Positions 33,701 to 45,278 of a DNA stretch of 64,000 bases are shown one piece after another. Position 1 is the first letter of the stretch. Every line of letters starts with the position of its first letter. The stretch is from Symbiodinium natans (lineage: Eukaryota > Sar > Dinophyceae > Suessiales > Symbiodiniaceae): NCBI GenBank assembly GCA_905221605.1, contig CAJNDS010002380.1:384360-448359 (forward strand). The letters are read 5' to 3'. The notes under the pieces were generated by a model. It ran no database searches, had not been told where the DNA came from, and saw nothing but the letters and a program-made list of their open reading frames with translations. A program made the position numbers and the translations under genes.

Positions 33701-36700
33701 TAGCCAGACCCACAGCGGCAGCCTCTACTGGCAGGGCATTGCAGCAGGCCGCGACTCTACCTTCAAGGGTGGCTGCCAAGACTCATGCATGCACATGCTG
33801 GGCGGCTTCGACCCAATGTGCTTCGGGGCCGTGCTCGTGGAGACGGGTTGCTGGACCTCCCAAGGGGTATAGCAATCTTATGAAATCTTATGGTTTGCTC
33901 ACACTGGAAGTTTGTGCACTTGAGTGCATGTCTTGCCCAGCCTCTAGAGGCTTGAGGCTTTGGTGCCATAACAGCCTTTTGCCAGGACTGGCATGTCCTA
34001 CCAGGACCGCGCCACCGAAAGCCTGCTGGTCGATGGATTTGGAGAAGGTTGCCTGGGCGGGGCTGGTCGCATCCCGACCCTTGGCTGTGTACAGATAGTC
34101 CGAGATCATGCTTTTCAAGAAGCCGCCGCATAAAGTTCTTTTGGCTAAACTGTTGGCATCACACACGCACATGCACAAACATCTGGCGCTGGTTGAAGGC
34201 GCACACCTGCAAAAGGATCGTCATAGGTGCGGTCATGCAGTTGAATTATGAATTTATTTACAGGATATTGAAAGACTGCGCACTGGGCACTCTGGTCTCA
34301 CATACTCTCACACAAGCGGCCCGAAGGAAGACGTTCAGTGCCCCAAGTGCCATTGCCTCCGTTCCGCTCGTGGACATCGCGGGGGAGTTGGTGCCTCCCT
34401 TCGCTGGATGGGCCGGCTGCGCTTCTAGCCCGCACTTGGCGGCAAATGCACTGCAGAGGTGTTGGAGGTTGAGCTCATTCCTTTGCAAAGCTGCTAAAAG
34501 GCCCCAACCACCCCTGACTTGGCTATGCCTTCTGTCTAAAGCTCAGGACGCAAATGGCACCAATTGCGTGAACGGCGACGTCTCCGGCGGCACGATTCTG
34601 GCGTGGGACACGTCCGGGTTTGGCGACTGGGCCGGCTTCTGGAACCCGTTGCTTGGCACAGCACAAGTTCAAGCAGGTTTGCGCAACTGGCACCTGGCAC
34701 TTGTAACTTGCAGACCCCAGCACTGAGGTTGCTCACCCTCCTCTACATCGACTTCATCGGGACCATGGGCTTCCTGTACGCCGCAGCAGACCTCAGCGGG
34801 CTGGTCGACCCGTCGAAGCCGGAGACCTTTCCCGGCTGCTTCGCCGCCTTCATGGCGGATGCCGTGGGAACCTTTGTGGGTGGCTTCCTGGGCACCAGCT
34901 CTGTCACGACGTACGGCGAATCCATGGCCGGCGTGTACGAGGGTGGCCGCACCGGCCTCACTGCGCTTACCATTGCCTTCCTGAACTTCATTTGCATCTT
35001 CCTGACGCCCTTGCTCTCCTCAATCCCCACGCTCTCCACTGGACCTGCATTGGTTATGGTGGGCGTCTTCATGATCGAGGGCGTGAAGGACATTGAATGG
35101 GGCGACTACATGCAGGCCGTCCCGTCCACGGTCTGCATCCTGCTGCAGATCACCACGTACAAGATCGAGGTCGGTGTTCTGGGGGCCTTGATGGTGTGCC
35201 TTGGCTCCACAAACACTTTGTACCTCAGCATTCCAAACAAGGCCATGTTGGAGTGATGCTACAATGGCAAGACATGGCAAAGTATCCGCAGCAGAGCAAC
35301 TGCATGCGAGCCTGAAGCACAAGCAATAAGCCAAAAAGCTTGAGGTGGACCTTCCTCATGATCTTCTCTGGGCGCATCTTGCTGTACATCCCCGGACCCT
35401 GGGTTTGGGTGGGTTTGGGTTTGGGGCTCCGAGCTTCAAGCCAAAGCCTCCGAAGCACCAAATGCCTGAGCTCCTGGCGGAATGCAAGAGCTCTAAGTGT
35501 GGAGAATTGTGGAGAGAGTGCAGGAGTTTGGGCTAAGCTGCACCCCAGAGTGCAGCGCTTCGTGCAACTCGGCTCCACACACAGGCTCTGGGGCAGACTC
35601 AGGTGCCAGAACATGCCCTGCACAGTCTGACAGCTGACTTGTATGTTGGGATTAGGGTTTGGGGTTGAGGGTAGTTGTACTGTGAACCGTGGAAGTCTAA
35701 ACCGGTCATTGTTTCTGATGCAAATCATTGGGGAGAAAAAAACATGGAAGGCGTTACCGTCCAGCGTTCATTGGGGGTAAGCGGGTTTGTAACGTAGCAC
35801 GCTGCGCAAATATGGCACACGTGACGCAGTTATCATGAGAAACGCGAGAGAACGCACTGGATCGAGCAGGGCCCTAACACGTAGGACAGGTGACTCAGCT
35901 ATCATGACAGACGCGGGAGAATGCGCTGGGTCAAGCAGAATCTTCAATCATAGCACAAGGGACTCAGCTATCTTGACAAACGCGAGAGAATGCGTCGGAT
36001 CGAGCAGAATCTTCTAAAATGCACAAGCGACTCAGATATCATCACAAACGCAGGAGAACTCTCTGGATCGAGCAAAGTCCCAATGTATAGACGGGCGACT
36101 CAGCTTTCATGACGATCACGGGAGAACACTCTGGGTCAAACAGAATCTTCAGTCATAGTACAAGGGAAACAGCTATCCTGACAAATGCGGGAGAATACGC
36201 TGGTCGAGCAGAGTCCGCTAATGTATGGCACAAGCGATTCAGCTGAACATATAGCACAGGCGACTCAGCTATCATGGCAACCATAGGAGAACACGATGTG
36301 TCGAGCAGAACCTTGATTCATAGCACCAACGACTCATCAGTTAGCTTGACAAGCGCGGGAGAACACACTGGGTCGAGCGAAATCATCTAATATGGCTCAA
36401 TCGACTCAGCTATCATAACAAGCGGGAAAACTCGCTCGGTCGAGCAAAGTCCTAATGCATAGCACAGGTGACTCAGCTATCAGGACGTACGTGGGAGAAC
36501 GTGCTGGATCAAGGAGTTCAAGACACAATGGATTCAACTGTCCTGAAAAATGGGCCAGCACACTGCGTAAGTTTGGCACAACTGACGCAGTTATCATGAG
36601 AAACGCGAGAGAACGATACTTCTATCATAGCACAAGGGACTCAGCTATCTTGACCAACGCGGGAGAATTCGTCGGCTGGCGCACTGGAACAGAACACAAC

Positions 36701-38250
36701 GATTCAAGCTTTCCTCTAAGCTCTAAATACCAATGCGGCTGTGCTTGCCTTGGTTTACGGAGACCGCTGCAGCTTACGGGCAGCTTACGCGCGCCTTACG
36801 CACTCCTTACTCTAAAAGACCTTTGCCAGACAGGTCTGTTTGTTCAGGCATCGTGGATATGTATCGTGGAACGGCCAGGCGGACCCCAAAATGGGCGTAT
36901 GCCTTCAAAACGCATCTCCGGTAATCGGGGCATCGGTCACACGGAGCAACAAGTATATCGATCTACCTGCGCCAGAAAACCTCAGTACGTGCAGTTCGGT
37001 CTACTCACAACCACCCGGGGCTTCGAAGATAGAACGCTCGGTACGTGCGCCTCGGTAGGTGTGTTCGGTCATTGCCGCAACGGTGCCGTCGTTCGTCTGG
37101 GGTTGTCCAAACTTCCCAAGCTCCAAAAAGATTCCCCCCAAAGGCACGGTCACTTGGGAACTTATATTCACCCTAAAACCCAAGCCCAAATCGGCTCCAA
37201 CAAGGCTCCCCAAAAGGCTTTCAGAATCCAAACAACGCTTCAGGGAGGCTCCAAAAGGATCCCACGGAGGCTTCAGAAAGGCTCCACAAAGATCCCCACC
37301 AAAGGCACGGTCACTCGGAGATGACCTTAAACGTCATGAATCCCAAATCGGCTCCAACAAGGCACCCCGAGATGCGGTCACTTGGGAACTTTGAGATTTT
37401 AGAAACAACGTATCAGGTAGGCTCCAACATGCCCAAACATATGATGTTGAAAGCCTTACAAAAACACACAAAACCAATTGTGGCCTTGCAGGTTGGTTGT
37501 TCAAGCACCGCTTGCAACCGCTGTTGTAATGCTTCTCAACCCCCTGTGCACAGCTAGTGCTGGCGCCTCTCTTGAAGACGAGCCCGTAGCATGCGCATGA
37601 AACCAAGGGGTGCGACACATGTAGGGACGCACAGCCTGGTGGTGCTGTATGCCGAAGATGGCAAGCGAATTGTTGTAATCACCTTGCGTTCATTGGGGAT
37701 TCCAAACGAACACTGGATTTCAGCTGCTTTGCCAGGACCAGGTTGACCCTAGCGTTCCTTCGGGAAATTGAGTTTGTACCATGCTTTGGTGCTGTCTAGA
37801 AGGCGCTCCGCCCACAGCGTTCGTTGGGGAACTCGGATTTGGTAATGTTTTCTTCGCCTTCGCTTGAACCGGTGCGTTCATTGGGGTTTAGATGTGTTGG
37901 GTATGGGTGGTTTCGATGTTCAGTGCCGCCTGTAGCCACCCTAGCATACAGCTCTCGAGCCAATGCCCCCTTGCACTATTCGCGTTTCTTGGGCTGCGCT
38001 TTGATGTTTGGTGGGGGCATCCTCCAATCCTCCACTTGCGTTTCGGGGCTGAAGCAATTTGGTCATCTTGCGTTGAATTGCTGTCGACTTTTTTGGATGG
38101 ACAAGGATAGACGTGTCGAACCTCTACAAGCATGCTACCACTGCACCCGCCACAACGCTCACGTAGTTTGAGTGCCTGAGGTCATCGCAGGTGGGAGACA
38201 AGGAGTTCATGGATCGACTGAGACAGGTGGAGGGCTTAAACTGGTTGGAG
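30718..38250 (+). CDS. AzgA-type purine permease, copy 4
   Basis: Exons: 30718-30783, 30922-30978 (one change, GGMVDNYF), 31401-31430, 31706-31756, from 32273 (VNPNIISTTGLPLG), 32453-32479, 32646-32716, 32996-33866, 33987-34088, 34340-34465, 34547-34672, 34714-35204, 35345-35402. The tentative last exon starts at 38191. Intron 3 contains a long CCCTAAA array (31540-31680). Exon 11 begins DANG rather than DSNG. The interval between exon 13 and the last exon is enlarged by about 2.3 kb relative to copy 3 and contains the 69-bp tandem array. If the last exon is not real, the gene ends at 35256, where the exon 12 frame stops. Confidence 0.8.
31540..31680 (+). repeat. CCCTAAA array inside intron 3 of permease copy 4
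   Basis: About 20 perfect heptamers between exon 3 (ends 31430) and exon 4 (starts 31706). The equivalent intron of copy 3 has no array, so it is a recent gain or loss. Confidence 0.92.
32996..33866 (+). CDS. Permease copy 4, main exon 8
   Basis: 290 open codons. Ends before GTATAG where other copies have GTTTAG, which supports a GT donor at this point. Confidence 0.85.
34714..35204 (+). CDS. Permease copy 4, exon 12
   Basis: Transporter core as in copy 3 (AFLNF). Preceded by the 41-nt intron 34673-34713, the type found in copy 1. Confidence 0.82.
35823..36670 (+). repeat. Degenerate 69-bp tandem repeat array
   Basis: The phrase GACTCAGCTATC (or a close variant) starts at 35823, 35892, 35961, 36029, 36098, 36166, 36235, 36262, 36331, 36403, 36470, 36583 and 36638. 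Spacings are mostly 67-69 nt, with one 27-nt truncated unit. Each unit also contains a GGGAGAA box and a TCGAGCAGA box. Short stretches translate as a 23-residue repeat, but single-base indels break the frame, so I call it a minisatellite. Confidence 0.85.
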
Positions 38251-38300
38251 TTCCGGTATGGTTTCAGGAGTTCCACTGCCTGGGCTCCGAACAGGATTCG

Positions 38301-38407
38301 GTGGTTTACGAAAATGGGGAACCCCAAAATAGACCCCCCGCTCAGCACGATCCCCCTTATAAAAAAGGACCCCGAAAAGGTATCCCTTAATGTCGTAAAC
38401 CCCCCAT
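38301..38407. mobile_element. Family A inverted-repeat element
   Basis: Left end GTGGTTTACGAAAATGGGG, right end TGTCGTAAACCCCCCATC; same internal boxes as the other members. Confidence 0.6.
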
Positions 38408-38697
38408 CTGGGATAGTGTGCCAAGGGCCAAAGGTATCTCAGCAAGGTCTCTGCCGCTCCATACTTGCTTGCTAGCCAGTGTATGTTTATCCGTTTGAGC
38501 TGTGTCGTCAAACAGTTCTTTTGGTAGAGAAGCATCAGGACGGCGGTGGTCAGGCTAGGGTTTAGGGTTTAGGGTTTAGGGTTTAGGGCTTAGGGTTTAG
38601 GGTGTAGGGTTTAGGGTTTAGGGTGTAGGGTTTAGGGTTTAGGGTTCCCTTGGAACCATTTTACAGCGGCAGCCAGAAGCCTGCGGGAAGGTCGGCG

Positions 38698-38767
38698 CGA
38701 TCCCCGCGGAAGCCGACGAGCCGACGAAGGAAGAGGCTGCCACCAAGGGAGACTTGGCATGCACTCT
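38698..38767 (+). pseudogene. KVGA exon family, member 4
   Basis: Reads KVGAIPAEADEPTKEEAATK followed by GDLACTL, the longest member. About 470 nt downstream the linked segment KEQLVQQLRVEN is intact here. Confidence 0.4.
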
Positions 38768-41192
38768 GCTTCGAGGGTTTGGGTTTAGGGTTTGGGTTTA
38801 GGGTTTAGGGCTTAGGGTTTAGGGTCTAGGGTTTACAGGGTTTAGACAAGAACCGCATGTCTCAGGCAGAATGGGCTTTTGCCGTAAGTGAGCCACGCAG
38901 CCACTTGAGTAGGTGTATGGCGTGTTAGAGCAACCTCGGCACTGCTTAAACCTTTCCACCGGACCAGACAGCCCAAACACGGTGCTGATGCTTTCAGCCT
39001 CGACGCCGGGCTGTTAGCCGCTTTTGCCCCCCAGCTTTCTCTTCTCCCCTCGCTTCCTCCTTCTCTTTTCTGTCGGCTGTCTTAGCGTTCCTGGTCCTTC
39101 ACTGGTGGCGGTGGCAGCAAAGATGCGCTCTTTCGCCTTCATCTCGAGGCTTTAGTAAGATGTTTTTCTTGCCCACCACTTGTTTAGTGCGGATCCTCTG
39201 TTGATTTGCAAAAACATGGTTCCATGAGTTCCATGTCCAAAGAACAGCTAGTGCAACAACTGCGCGTTGAAAACGAAGAACGACCTTCACACGACCATGG
39301 CCGCCGCGGCAACGAATACGACGGCAACCCCCACAGCAGCAGCAGTAGCAGCTGCCACAACGGCAGCATCAACAGCGGCAGCGGCGGCGGCAGCTGCAGC
39401 TAGTCCAGCAAGTGCAGCAATTGCAGCAACCGCACCACCAGCAACAACAGCAACAGCACCCACTCACTCGCTCATTCGATACGCCTTGTACGATCCACAT
39501 GTGCGCAGGTCCAGGCGGCCAGCAACCAAGCCCCTAAAGCCTTGGACCCACAAACCCCGAACCCCTAAGCCCCTCCGCCCTACACCCTAAACCCTAAGCC
39601 CTAAACCCTAAGCCCTAAACCCTAAACCCTAAACCCTAAACCCTAAATCCCGCAGACGCCTTCTTCAGGAGAGGTGGAGATGTGAGAAGCCGCCAAGGTT
39701 CGCCCCGGCATGGGGTTCTGGGGCCCCTTACAGAGAAGAAAACGGCACCCAGGCGCGAAATATTCTGGCGGCACCCGGAAGACTTGACTTAATAGGGAAC
39801 ACCACTGAATGGCCCGGCACACCTGACTTCATAGAGGGTGAACAGGGTAGTGCTTCCCTATTCGGGAGGGTTCATCAGTAGCAATGATTGCGTACAGGTG
39901 AGTGATCATAGCAAAAGTGAAGGGCCGTGTCATCAGTGACGTTCGGACTTCTAGGGCTGTCCTAGATCCTAAACCCTAAGCCCCAAGCAGCGGTAAGGTG
40001 CAGGACATTTTCAGCAGCCTTGTGTGCTCCCCGATGCCCTGAACTTTCACACAACGTGCGCGAGCAGGCTGGGGCACCCTCGCGCCCAGGATCCCATACA
40101 CACCTGAGCTAGTTGGGATGAGCGCAGGGCTGCAAAGCAGTTGCACCGATGGTAGCTGTCGGATTTCAAGAATCTCGACGGCTGCACATAAGAGCCTGAG
40201 AGCTCTGGGGCCGCTTCAGTGGGAGCCGGGAGCTGTACAATGGCTGTAGTGACCAGTGTGCACAAGCACGCCCTGGAAGAGCGGGCGCCCCATGTTTCCC
40301 GGGCCCTAAGCGCTTTAGGGTTTAGGGTTTAGGGTTTAGGGTTTAGGGAGAGGAGCCACCCATGTTCTGCTGTAATCTGCTCGACACGGGCAACCTAAGA
40401 CACAAGTTCCAGCATCTCCCTTCGGCCTGGGCCTCATGAGTCGTAGACATTCCGATGCCCGTTTGGGGGTTTCCGAAAGTTGGGGGGTACCCCTTTTTGG
40501 GGTCCCCTTGTGGGTATTCCATCCTAGTTGGGGGATTCTATCCGATTTGGGGTATGAGAGGGGGGACATGCCCATGTCCATGAAGCTTCCAGTGGGTTTA
40601 GGGTTTAGGGTTTAGGGTTTAGAGTTTAGGGTTTAGGGGTGCTCTACCTAGCAAAGGCGAACTAAGATCAACTAAAGCTCTCTCGGAGCGGCCCCCTGCG
40701 TGCAACGTCAAAGGCGTTGCGTTTGAGCAGAGTTGCAGATCCCTGAGCCAACAGCTCATGAAACCCCTTGCAGTCACCGCAAGTCTTGGAAGAGTTTTGT
40801 GCTTCAGGGTTGTGGGGTTTAGGGTTTCGGGTTTATTTGGGGTTCAGGGTTTCGGGTTTAGGGTTTAGGGAAGGAAACCATGGGGCCAGCAACAGGTTTG
40901 CTTGTGGGGAATGCCATTCTAAGTTTCTGGAGGGCTGTTGTGGTCATCGTCGACGTGTGAGTGTTGTTCAAGCTGTTGTGTTGCCACCGACCTTTCCTTT
41001 CGAAGCCAACCTAACGAGTCTAGAAAAGGCCTAACCCTAAGCCCTAAGCCCTAAGCCCTAACCCTAACACCCACTGACGGCTCTGTGGGATCTTGCAGGC
41101 TAAGTTGCCTTGCTGGTTGCGCCCGCAGGAAAGTAGATGTAGCACAGCTCCAGTATGGCAGTCATTCACTGCTCCCTGTTAATGCTGCTAAG

Positions 41193-41301
41193 CATGTGGG
41201 GTTTACGAAAATACGGGACCCTAAATATGGTCCCCCACATAGTAGGGTTCCGTTATAAAAGGACCCCCCATGAGGTACCCCTAATTTCGGAAGCCCCCAT
41301 G
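41193..41301. mobile_element. Family A inverted-repeat element
   Basis: Left end CATGTGGGGTTTACGAAAAT, right end ATTTCGGAAGCCCCCATGT. The inverted termini are flanked by, or include, CATGT on both sides, which could be a 4-5 bp target duplication. Confidence 0.65.
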
Positions 41302-43351
41302 TCTCTGCGAAGAACCAGTATGGCAACGATGACCGTTATTTCCCTGGATTTGCGGAGGCAGGTTTTTCTGGGATGGATTGCAGACACTGTTCCATGGGAC
41401 ATGCTGTGCCGGCAAAACCCTGAGTCACTGAACTTGTTATCCTCTGTCCTGGGAGCTGTCAGCAGCAGTCCTGAACTGCCCCGGAACTGACATCGCAGAA
41501 CACGTATCGATTCGACGTTGCTTGGGCACTCTTTGCATGGTCTTTGGAAAGGCTATGAATGGTGCTTCTAGGAGAGCATGATCTACTTTGTAAAGCTGCA
41601 AAGCTTGTAGACTTGAGGCCCGGCCGGCTTGCGAGTTGATGGTCGATCTTGCTGCTTCTGATCGCTGCCCAAAGGGGGCAGCTTGTCAGAAGATTTTGGC
41701 GCAGCCGATTGTGGCGTAGACCGCAAGGTTGAAACTTATGGTTCTGGAGGAACACCTCAGCACTGACACCTCGGCTTCGATCAGCAAGAACAGGATTCTG
41801 CTGGCGGCCGAGAGTGACTTGATGAAGTGGTCCAGTGTCGCTTCTTCCCCTTGCGGGGGCGTTAACAATACCCGTGGCAGCACAAAGCCCAGCGACACCT
41901 GCCCGGATCCCTTCTCTCAACCATGTGGGCCCTATATGCAGGGTATCCTAAGGAATGGCCATCTGCAAATCGCCAGAAACCTTGAGCCGTGCAAGCACTC
42001 AGCAGACTAGGTCGTCGCGCCCCCCCGCCCGCAGGCACTCGGACCGTGAGTTACGACAGATCAGCCGAGTTAAAAGACTCCGTTGCGTCCTCCAAAAGAT
42101 GCCTTCATGGAGAAAGCTTCACGACGAAAAAGGGCTCTAAAAGCTTTGTTTTGTGTCGCCCTCTTCATCTGCAAGCCCCAAAGCTTCCAGTCCAAAGCTT
42201 CGCCTTGAAGCGCAAGACTCCATTGTCCATACCCCCGATTGGTCCGAGAATGAGAGAGATGAGACTGAACGAGAGCCGCAAAATTTAAGCCGAGCTCTAA
42301 AGGCCGAAGAATGCACGCGGCTCCGCGCCGGGTTCGCAAGCAGCCATTGTCCCACCCAGCTTTAGGGGGCTTTTTTGTGGGTCGCAACCCGAGAGCGATA
42401 AACACGCCCAGCCTAAAACCCCCGGATGTTAGCATAGCCTCCGAAACTGTAATGGCTTTCTAATGGTCTGCTATGCGCGGGCGGCCCCTGCGGCAGCACT
42501 TCTTCTTTGCCCAGCTACTGCGGAGCTGTCAGAGGCTCGGGAGTCGGGTGGGGTGCATTCGCGACGTAAACGCAGGCTTAAGTTCGACGTGTGAAACGTG
42601 TCTCTTGGCGGTGGAGCAAGACCTTTAAAGCCTCCAGGGCTTCTTGCGAGTTTGGCTTTGAGAGATGGGGTGGGTTGTGGAGGAACCTGGTTGATGTTGA
42701 CAGAGTCACAGGCACGCACCAGGGCGTCTTGAAGAGGTCTCTCTCCTTTTTTTCTTCTCGTAAAGTCACCTCCTTAAACCCTAAACCCTACACCCCTACA
42801 CCCCTACACCCCTACACCCTAAACCCTAAACCCTAAGCCCTAAGCCCTAAGCCCTAAACCCTAAAACCTCCACTTGATGACGTCGGGCTCTCCCCTGTGA
42901 AGTTCCGCGCAGGCCTCGCAGCTGCGCGGGCGACGCGGGGGTGGAGGCGCACATGCTCCTCTCGACGGCTACAGACCTGGGTGGTTGTCCAAATTCTGGG
43001 CCCTTTATGGATCCCTATCATAATACGGCTCCTAATTTTTTGGGTTGCCTCAGAAGGGATCATGATTTTGACAACCACCCACCTGTTCGCAGGGAAACCA
43101 AAATAAACATCTTTTGTGAGCACACATACTTTCGTAGTCGCTTTCGAGTTTGAAGTGCCGACTCAACTGATTGTTGCGGTGGTGTTGCTCTTTAGATACC
43201 CGTAGCCTTGTGCAAATGGTTGCCTTTTTCGTGAGACAGCTTGACACCGTGCAGGTTTCCGAGAGTTTCTCCACTGCCAGCACTCCGACATCTTCCAGGA
43301 GCTTTGTGGCGACTCAATGCTGCAACGCCGTAACCCTACATTCCCATCCAG

Positions 43352-43446
43352 GAGTTCTTCCAGTTGGTGGCTCGGAAACCTTGGGAGGAGGCGATGAGGG
43401 CTTACGAGAAGGTTTCCGGTCGAACATTTATGGATCGACAACTCGG
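43352..43446 (+). CDS. Candidate exon, unknown protein
   Basis: After CATCCAG, reads EFFQLVARKPWEEAMRAYEK then VSGRTFMDRQLG, a normal-looking soluble protein composition. No family recognised and no neighbouring exon identified, so it may be fortuitous. Confidence 0.25.
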
Positions 43447-43556
43447 CAGTGTAGAGTGCAGCACAGGGTTCGAGGTTTGGGGTGGCGCAGGCACTATGTA
43501 TTCATGTTTGGCTTGTAAACTTTTCTTTGGCCTTGGCTGTGAGCATTGACGTGGCT

Positions 43557-43579
43557 ATAGATAGATAGATAGATAGATG
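43557..43579 (+). repeat. GATA microsatellite
   Basis: About five to six ATAG units. Confidence 0.85.
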
Positions 43580-44089
43580 GCTAGATAAATATAGAAGATT
43601 GTATAGTGTATATGGTGTTGTCTGCTACATATTGTACAGCATACAGTCTAATTTTTTGTGTGTGCCAATCCCAAATTTCTGTTGAGGTCGAGCGGAGCGG
43701 CTTTGCACTTGGAGCGAATCTACCGGGTTAACAAAGGGGACACAAGGTTGAGTCACTCGCATTCACGGCTACGTAGGCTTGAGGAATGACATGCTGAGAG
43801 TGAGACCGGAGCGGTGAGCCTGCGTGGAGCCAGTCTGGTTTATCTTGCCCGCAGGTGGAAGTGTTTCAACTTGCGTACAATCTCCACAACAAGCTGCGTG
43901 GCTGTGAGAAGTCCGTGCAGCAGCAATGGCAAATATGTGCGTTGCGACTGAGTAACTTTCGTTGCGATGGAGCAAATTTTGGGAGAAGGTAGGGAAGAGA
44001 GATGTAGTTATACAACATAATGCGACGGACAATAATTATAATAATGCTGAGGCACTTTGGTTTTAAGGAAAGGTCTTGGAGGCGCGACG

Positions 44090-44368
44090 ATGTCCGACGG
44101 TTTGCCACGCATGCGTGGGATCGAAGGACACGCCTTGCGAGGGTTGACAGGGGTCTTCTTCCGCCACGTCGCAAATCCCAACATAAAAGTGGCGGAACAG
44201 CTCCAGGTCGTACCCCCGCAGCCCAAGGCCAAAACAAGGTGTGAGAAGCTCCAAGCAGCGCAACCGAAGACAGGCGAACATCCGTGCGCACGAGCTGTGA
44301 CCAGCCTGTCTTCCAAACGATTGCAGGAAACCACACGCATCTGCGTGCAGCGCAACAGCGACCCTTAA
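44090..44368 (+). CDS. Small ORF, unknown
   Basis: 92 codons from ATG (MSDGLPRMRGIEGHALRGLT at the start), rich in Arg, Lys, Gln and Pro; no family recognised. The opposite strand is also open, as is common in this GC-rich DNA. Confidence 0.2.
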   Translation: MSDGLPRMRGIEGHALRGLTGVFFRHVANPNIKVAEQLQVVPPQPKAKTRCEKLQAAQPKTGEHPCARAVTSLSSKRLQETTRICVQRNSDP

Positions 44369-44817
44369 GTTCTGACACAAGAGTCTGGTGGGAAGACGTG
44401 ACGTTTGCTCGTAGCATCGGTTCAGTTGCTGCAGAGAGAAGGCCGCAAGTAATTGTACCAAGGCCCCCTCAACAACAGACTAAGGAAGCCCAAAATAAGC
44501 CCGTGAGGGACGTAGGTACGCCCATGCATTTGCCGGGTTCGTTACTAGGCCCTCGTAATGAACGTGGGAACCCCAGGGCTACAGTGTTTCGGAGGGTTGG
44601 GGGTTTAGGGTTGTGGGGGTTTCAAGTAGGGCGAAGCCCTCAACTCCCTAAACCCTAAACCCTAAACCCTAACCCCTAACCCCTAAACCCTAAACCCCTA
44701 AAAACCCTGAACCCCTGCATGCTGGGAGCCCCCACCGAGGCTGGACTTGTCCCTACCTGGGGCCCAGGATCTCCAAGCAGAGCTTCCGTGGCACACCACG
44801 ATTCAGGAGCGAGGGTT

Positions 44818-44930
44818 TAGGGTTTAGGGTTTAGGGTTTGGGGTTTAGGGTTTAGGGTTTAGGGTTTGGGGTTTAGGGTTTAGGGTTTAGGGTTTGGGGT
44901 TTGGGGTTTGGGGTTTAGGGTTCAAGGTCT
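44818..44930 (-). repeat. TTTAGGG/TTTGGGG array
   Basis: About sixteen heptamers, TTTAGGG with interspersed TTTGGGG, in the opposite orientation to most arrays in this window. Confidence 0.9.
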
Positions 44931-45157
44931 CGGGTCCCAAGCCACAAAAGGGGCCCCTCTACAGCCTCGTGTCATAGGATCCCCCTTGCCAATAAGGTCT
45001 CTAGGATCATACGGCATAATCTTCGGGTTTAGGGGTAAGGGGATGACAGAGGAAGCCATGTTTTGGGATGGTGGGATGTGCCGGTTTTCTGGGGTCACGC
45101 CGCTTAAGTTGAAGCGCGCCTTGCGTTGCAGGTAATCCAGGGCTGGCAGCTATTACC

Positions 45158-45278
45158 TAGGTGGGATAAGGGGGACCCTTAAAAGGAAACCCCTTCTTAA
45201 CCTTCTTCTGGCTCTCTGAACAAGGGACCTTATTCAGAGGGTCTATATCCCCAAGGGTCCCCCTAATCCTATCCCCTA
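45158..45278. mobile_element. Family C inverted-repeat element
   Basis: Left end TAGGTGGGATAAGGGGGACC, right end GGTCCCCCTAATCCTATCCCCTA; inverted termini. The interior (CTCTCTGAA-CAAGGGACCTTATTCAGAGGG) forms a second palindrome. The sister element at 58592-58715 is clearly homologous along its length. Confidence 0.7.

Larger units (their letters stand above)
38476..43351. other. Spacer 3' of permease copy 4, with a truncated fifth unit
   Basis: Holds TTTAGGG arrays (38557-38646, about 38780-38836), KVGA exon member 4 (38698-38767), an ATG-led segment MSKEQLVQQLRVENEE (about 39230) passing into CAG/GCA low-complexity DNA (to about 39470), CCCTAAA/CCCTAAG heptamers (about 39580-39645), the recurrent spacer blocks (40100-40760, 41070-41500, 41640-41780, 41820-42130) and a family A element (41193-41301). 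The spacer blocks precede permease exon 1 elsewhere, but no exon 1 (MAEEQPDFK) follows here. Confidence 0.5.

Noticed and set aside
35823-36670. CRISPR array
   Set aside because: Units are contiguous and diverged over their whole length, with no unique spacers and no identical repeats, and the context is eukaryotic.
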